Assembly (NCBI GenBank): GCA_050943135.1
Contig: JBMNOP010000008.1
Location: forward strand, 62,001-126,000
DNA: 64,000 bases
Reading direction: 5' to 3'
Source of the DNA: RUG695 sp050943135
Lineage (GTDB): Bacteria; Planctomycetota; Planctomycetia; Pirellulales; Thermoguttaceae
Each line of letters opens with the position of its first letter. Positions within the stretch are counted from its first letter, which is position 1. Shown here in pieces: positions 61,460 to 64,000 of this stretch. Made by a program: the position numbers and the translations under genes. The notes under the pieces are model-generated. The model was not told the origin of the DNA and did no database searches. It worked only from the letters and a program-made list of their open reading frames with translations.

Positions 61460-62179
61460 ATGGGCCAAAAAGTAAATCCGATTGCATTCCGAACCGGCAT
61501 TATGGAAGACTGGAAAAGTCGCTGGTATGCGGGTAAAAAAGAATTTTCGACCCTTCTGGTCGAAGACAAGAAAATTCGTGATTACATCAAGAAGACGAGA
61601 GATGCCGAAGGTCGTCTGCTCTATCCGGCAATCGCGAAAATCGAAATCGAACGTACACGAGACGAAGTTCACGTGACGATTAAAACATCCCGCGTCGGCG
61701 TTGTGGTCGGCAACAACGGCAAAAAGGCCGAAGAGCTCCAAAATCAGCTCCAGGTCCTGACGGGTCGCCGCATCAACCTCGACGTTCAGTCTGTCGATAA
61801 TCCCGAGACTTCGGCTCAGTTGGTTGCCGAAGATATCGGCGACCAACTGGTCAAGCGTGCCGGGTTCCGTCGCACCATGAAAAAAGCGATGGAAAACGCC
61901 ATGAATGCCGGTGCCAAGGGAATCAAAATTCAGCTCTCCGGTCGTCTGGGCGGTGCCGAAATGGCTCGCCGCGAAAAGCAGGCGACGGGCTCGATTCCGC
62001 TCTCCACCCTGCGTGCTAAGATAGACTACGGGTTCTCTGAGGCGAAGATCGCTCAGGGACATATTGGAATTCAAGTTTGGATCAATCAAGGCGAATATAA
62101 CAGCGAGGACGACAACAATGGCCAGAATGCCGAAAAGGGTAAAACATCGAAAAATACAAAGAGGGCGTATAAAAGGTAA
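61460..62179 (+). CDS. rpsC: 30S ribosomal protein S3
   Basis: A 239-residue S3 at the mRNA entry, with helicase-like function. It starts MGQKVNPIAFRTGIMEDWKS, has a KH type-2 domain (SRVGVVVGNNGKKAEELQNQ) and the C-terminal domain GAKGIKIQLSGRLGGAEMAR, ending in GHIGIQVWINQGE. Beyond that point a polar 27-residue tail (NSEDDNNGQNAEKGKTSKNT...) is encoded by DNA that also encodes the start of rplP in another frame. Confidence 0.97.
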   Translation: MGQKVNPIAFRTGIMEDWKSRWYAGKKEFSTLLVEDKKIRDYIKKTRDAEGRLLYPAIAKIEIERTRDEVHVTIKTSRVGVVVGNNGKKAEELQNQLQVLTGRRINLDVQSVDNPETSAQLVAEDIGDQLVKRAGFRRTMKKAMENAMNAGAKGIKIQLSGRLGGAEMARREKQATGSIPLSTLRAKIDYGFSEAKIAQGHIGIQVWINQGEYNSEDDNNGQNAEKGKTSKNTKRAYKR

Positions 62180-62534
62180 GGCCACTCGCGGCCAGACCGT
62201 CGCTCTCGGAGATTTTGGTCTTCAGACACTCGAAGGCGGCTGGATCAGCGCTCAGGTCATTGAGGCCGGCCGTATTGCCGCTCAGCAGTATCTTCGTGCC
62301 GAAGGTAAACTTTACGTCCGCATCTTCCCCCACAAGTCGGTTACATCGATTCCGCTTGAAACCCGTATGGGTAAGGGGAAGGGGGAACCCGACTACTGGG
62401 CTGCCGTGGTTCGTCCCGGTACGGTCATGTACGAGATCGCTGGTGTTCCCGAAGAGACAGCGAAGCTCTGCTTCAACCGTCTGGCTCACAAACTACCCGT
62501 GAAGTGCAGAATGATTCGGCGGCGGGTTTTCTGA
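62118..62534 (+). CDS. rplP: 50S ribosomal protein L16
   Basis: A 138-residue L16 near the A-site tRNA. MPKRVKHRKIQRGRIKGKAT and RMGKGKGEPDYWAAVVRPGT are typical. The start is either ATG 62118 (MARMPKRV, with GAGGAC upstream) or ATG 62127 (MPKRV); both lie inside the 3' end of rpsC, so the genes overlap by 62 or 53 nt in a different frame. Confidence 0.95.
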   Translation: MARMPKRVKHRKIQRGRIKGKATRGQTVALGDFGLQTLEGGWISAQVIEAGRIAAQQYLRAEGKLYVRIFPHKSVTSIPLETRMGKGKGEPDYWAAVVRPGTVMYEIAGVPEETAKLCFNRLAHKLPVKCRMIRRRVF

Positions 62535-62590
62535 CACGAAACGCGATACCACGAACGCATTAAACTCGAACCGAATTGCAGGATAGAACG

Positions 62591-62785
62591 ATGAAAGCGA
62601 AAGAAATCAGAGAAATGAGCCAAGAGCAACGGGCAGCCTTTCTTAAAGAGACGACCGACAAGCTCTTCAAGCTTCGGGTTCAGGCCAGGATGGAACGCCT
62701 CGACTCCCCCAGTGAAGTCGCCAAGGCCAAGCGCCTGATCGCCCGCATCAAGACGGTTCAGGCCGAGGCCGGTCGGAACGGTTAA
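62591..62785 (+). CDS. rpmC: 50S ribosomal protein L29
   Basis: A 64-residue helical-hairpin L29 at the tunnel exit. KAKEIREMSQEQ, ETTDKLFKLRVQ and the terminal AKAKRLIARIKTVQAE match the family. The ATG at 62591 is preferred over an in-frame ATG 15 nt upstream. Confidence 0.95.
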   Translation: MKAKEIREMSQEQRAAFLKETTDKLFKLRVQARMERLDSPSEVAKAKRLIARIKTVQAEAGRNG

Positions 62786-62841
62786 TCCGGCATCCGAAGA
62801 AGAAGCATCCGAACAATACAAGTTTTCGATAGAGGACGAAA

Positions 62842-63105
62842 ATGCCTAAGATGAAAGTTGTTGGTGTCGTTAAGACCGACAAGATGAAGAAGACCCGACG
62901 GGTCGAAATTCCCCGTCTGATGAAGCATCCCAAGTACGGGAAATACATCAAAACGCGGACCGTATGCTACGTTCACGACGAAAACGAAGAGTCTTCCGTC
63001 GGCGATACCGTAGAGATTGAGGAATGCCGTCCGATGTCGAAACTCAAGAGATGGCGACTGGTCAATATTCTCCGCAAGGCGGAAGTGATCGAAGCCGGTG
63101 AATAA
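62842..63105 (+). CDS. rpsQ: 30S ribosomal protein S17
   Basis: An 87-residue S17, an early 16S rRNA-binding OB-fold protein. GVVKTDKMKKTRRVEIPRLM (here VVKTDKMKKT) and GDTVEIEECRPMSKLKRWRL identify it. It follows rpmC by 56 nt. Confidence 0.97.
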   Translation: MPKMKVVGVVKTDKMKKTRRVEIPRLMKHPKYGKYIKTRTVCYVHDENEESSVGDTVEIEECRPMSKLKRWRLVNILRKAEVIEAGE

Positions 63106-63164
63106 GATTTCCTCAAGTTACCTGTAAAGAGCAATCCCTAGATAAGATTAGTGAGTGATCTAAA

Positions 63165-63533
63165 ATGATCCAGATGCAAACTCGTTTGGATTCGGCCGAC
63201 AACACCGGGGCGAGAGAGCTCCAGTGTATCAAGGTTCTGGGCGGGACCCGCCGCCGCAGTGCCGGGTTAGGCGACATCATCGTCTGCAGCGTCAAGTCGG
63301 TCATTCCCGGAAGCGCCGTGAAAAAAGGGTCTATCGTCAGGGCGGTCATCGTCCGGACAAAGAGCCCCACGCGCCGTGAAGACGGTAGTTATATTCGCTT
63401 TGATTCCAATGCCGTCGTCTTGATTGACCACGACAAAAACCCGAGAGGCACCCGTATTTTCGGTGCCGTCGCCCGTGAACTGCGAGATCTTGGCTTTATG
63501 AAAATCGTCTCCCTGGCTAGCGAGGTGGTCTGA
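63165..63533 (+). CDS. rplN: 50S ribosomal protein L14
   Basis: A 122-residue L14 at the subunit interface, with full family sequence (MIQMQTRLDSADNTGARELQ, RGTRIFGAVARELRDLGFMK). Its TGA stop overlaps the rplX ATG by one base (TGATG). Confidence 0.98.
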   Translation: MIQMQTRLDSADNTGARELQCIKVLGGTRRRSAGLGDIIVCSVKSVIPGSAVKKGSIVRAVIVRTKSPTRREDGSYIRFDSNAVVLIDHDKNPRGTRIFGAVARELRDLGFMKIVSLASEVV

Positions 63534-63844
63534 TGAAAATTAAGAAAAATGATACGGTAAAGGTTCTTTCGGGCCGGGACCGCGGCGAAAAAGGAAAGGT
63601 TCTTTCCGTCGATCGCGAAAACAAGATGGTTACGGTAGAGGGTGCCAACGAGGTCTTCCGTCACGTGAAGCGCTCGCAGCGGAACATGCAGGGTGGTCGC
63701 CTTTCGAAGAGCATGCCTCTTCCGGTCGCCAAAGTTATGTTGATCTGCCCGACCTGCCAGCGTCCGACCCGCGTCAAGATGGGTGTGAACGCTTACGGCA
63801 AAAAGACGCGTGTCTGTAAGAAGTGCGGCGTTGCGATCAACTGA
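63533..63844 (+). CDS. rplX: 50S ribosomal protein L24 with zinc-binding-type Cys pairs
   Basis: A 103-residue L24, an assembly initiator. The KOW motif is KVLSGRDRGEKGKVLSVDRE. The C-terminal part holds CPTC and CKKC pairs (residues about 77-80 and 97-100), suggesting a bound zinc, as in many non-enterobacterial L24 proteins. It is translationally coupled to rplN. Confidence 0.97.
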   Translation: MKIKKNDTVKVLSGRDRGEKGKVLSVDRENKMVTVEGANEVFRHVKRSQRNMQGGRLSKSMPLPVAKVMLICPTCQRPTRVKMGVNAYGKKTRVCKKCGVAIN

Positions 63845-63918
63845 GGTTACATAAGGTCCCGAAGAAGTCGGTCCAAACATAAACGGTTACGAACATAGTA
63901 CAGTAAAGGAAAACGGCC

Positions 63919-64000
63919 ATGGTGCCCAGACTTTTGGAAAAATACAACGAGACGATCGTTTCGTCTTTAACCGAAAAGCTGAAGAAGACGAACGTCCATA
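63919..64000 (+). CDS. rplE: 50S ribosomal protein L5 (partial, cut by the window edge)
   Basis: Only the first 27 residues are visible (MVPRLLEKYNETIVSSLTEK...), matching the L5 N-terminus (PRLxxxYxxxI). AAAGGA precedes the ATG, and the position after rplX is canonical. The remainder is outside the window. Confidence 0.88.
   Translation, partial: MVPRLLEKYNETIVSSLTEKLKKTNVH

Overview
The window is a contiguous piece of a bacterial chromosome, most likely from the phylum Planctomycetota (Pirellulales-like). This is inferred from an LEPR-XLL-like surface protein with dockerin-like repeats, an oversized signal peptidase I with an internal zinc ribbon, Tat-exported Gfo/Idh/MocA oxidoreductases, a Cys-containing lipoprotein of a type I associate with planctomycetes, a J-like/MshEN membrane protein and long-spaced ribosomal genes. 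Good sigma70-type promoters (TTGaca, 16-18 bp, TAtaaT) can be read at many operon heads. No rRNA, tRNA, CRISPR array or complete insertion sequence was found.

Layout. 0.1-7.8 kb (minus): nusA-infB-rbfA translation/transcription cluster followed by a HhH protein with a histone-like tail and yebC. 7.8-12.8 kb (minus): dhaK, dhaL, a large secreted protein and an LsrF-type aldolase. 13.1-17.6 kb (plus): a Tat-exported metallo-beta-lactamase-fold protein, the HslVU protease and a ferrochelatase. 17.7-32.5 kb (minus): dnaA, lepB, then serS, a small membrane protein, trkA, a TPR lipoprotein, an FHA-GAF histidine kinase, a glycosyltransferase, uxaC, a CBM9-like secreted protein and recG, mostly closely packed or overlapping. 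33-34 kb: a predicted lipoprotein with its own terminator. 34.3-38.4 kb (plus): a promoter-led sugar operon (fucose/arabinose isomerase-like protein plus two Gfo/Idh/MocA oxidoreductases). 38.7-43.8 kb: divergent pgm and an AsmA/TamB-like giant.

44-56.9 kb is the accessory stretch: a LEPR/dockerin/LamG/phage-tail-lysozyme fusion, a secreted TIM-barrel glycoside hydrolase, two tandem Sel1-repeat genes that show gene fusion and leader duplication, and a restriction-modification-like pair (EcoRI-family adenine methylase and DUF262-HNH nuclease) separated by the decayed tail of a second methylase. This is followed by a 1 kb gene-free stretch, a J-like/MshEN protein and a secreted esterase. 57.5-64 kb is the S10/spc ribosomal protein operon in canonical order (S10, L3, L4, L23, L2, S19, L22, S3, L16, L29, S17, L14, L24, L5), running off the right edge inside rplE.

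The best candidates for something unusual are the methylase/DUF262-HNH locus with its fossil methylase end, the Sel1 fusion and duplication series with a translationally coupled mini-ORF, the lysozyme fusion, the signal peptidase with a ~380-residue insertion, and the 62-nt out-of-frame overlap of rpsC and rplP. I did not find a clearly new multi-gene system; the nuclease/methylase pair comes nearest and resembles known restriction-modification architecture.
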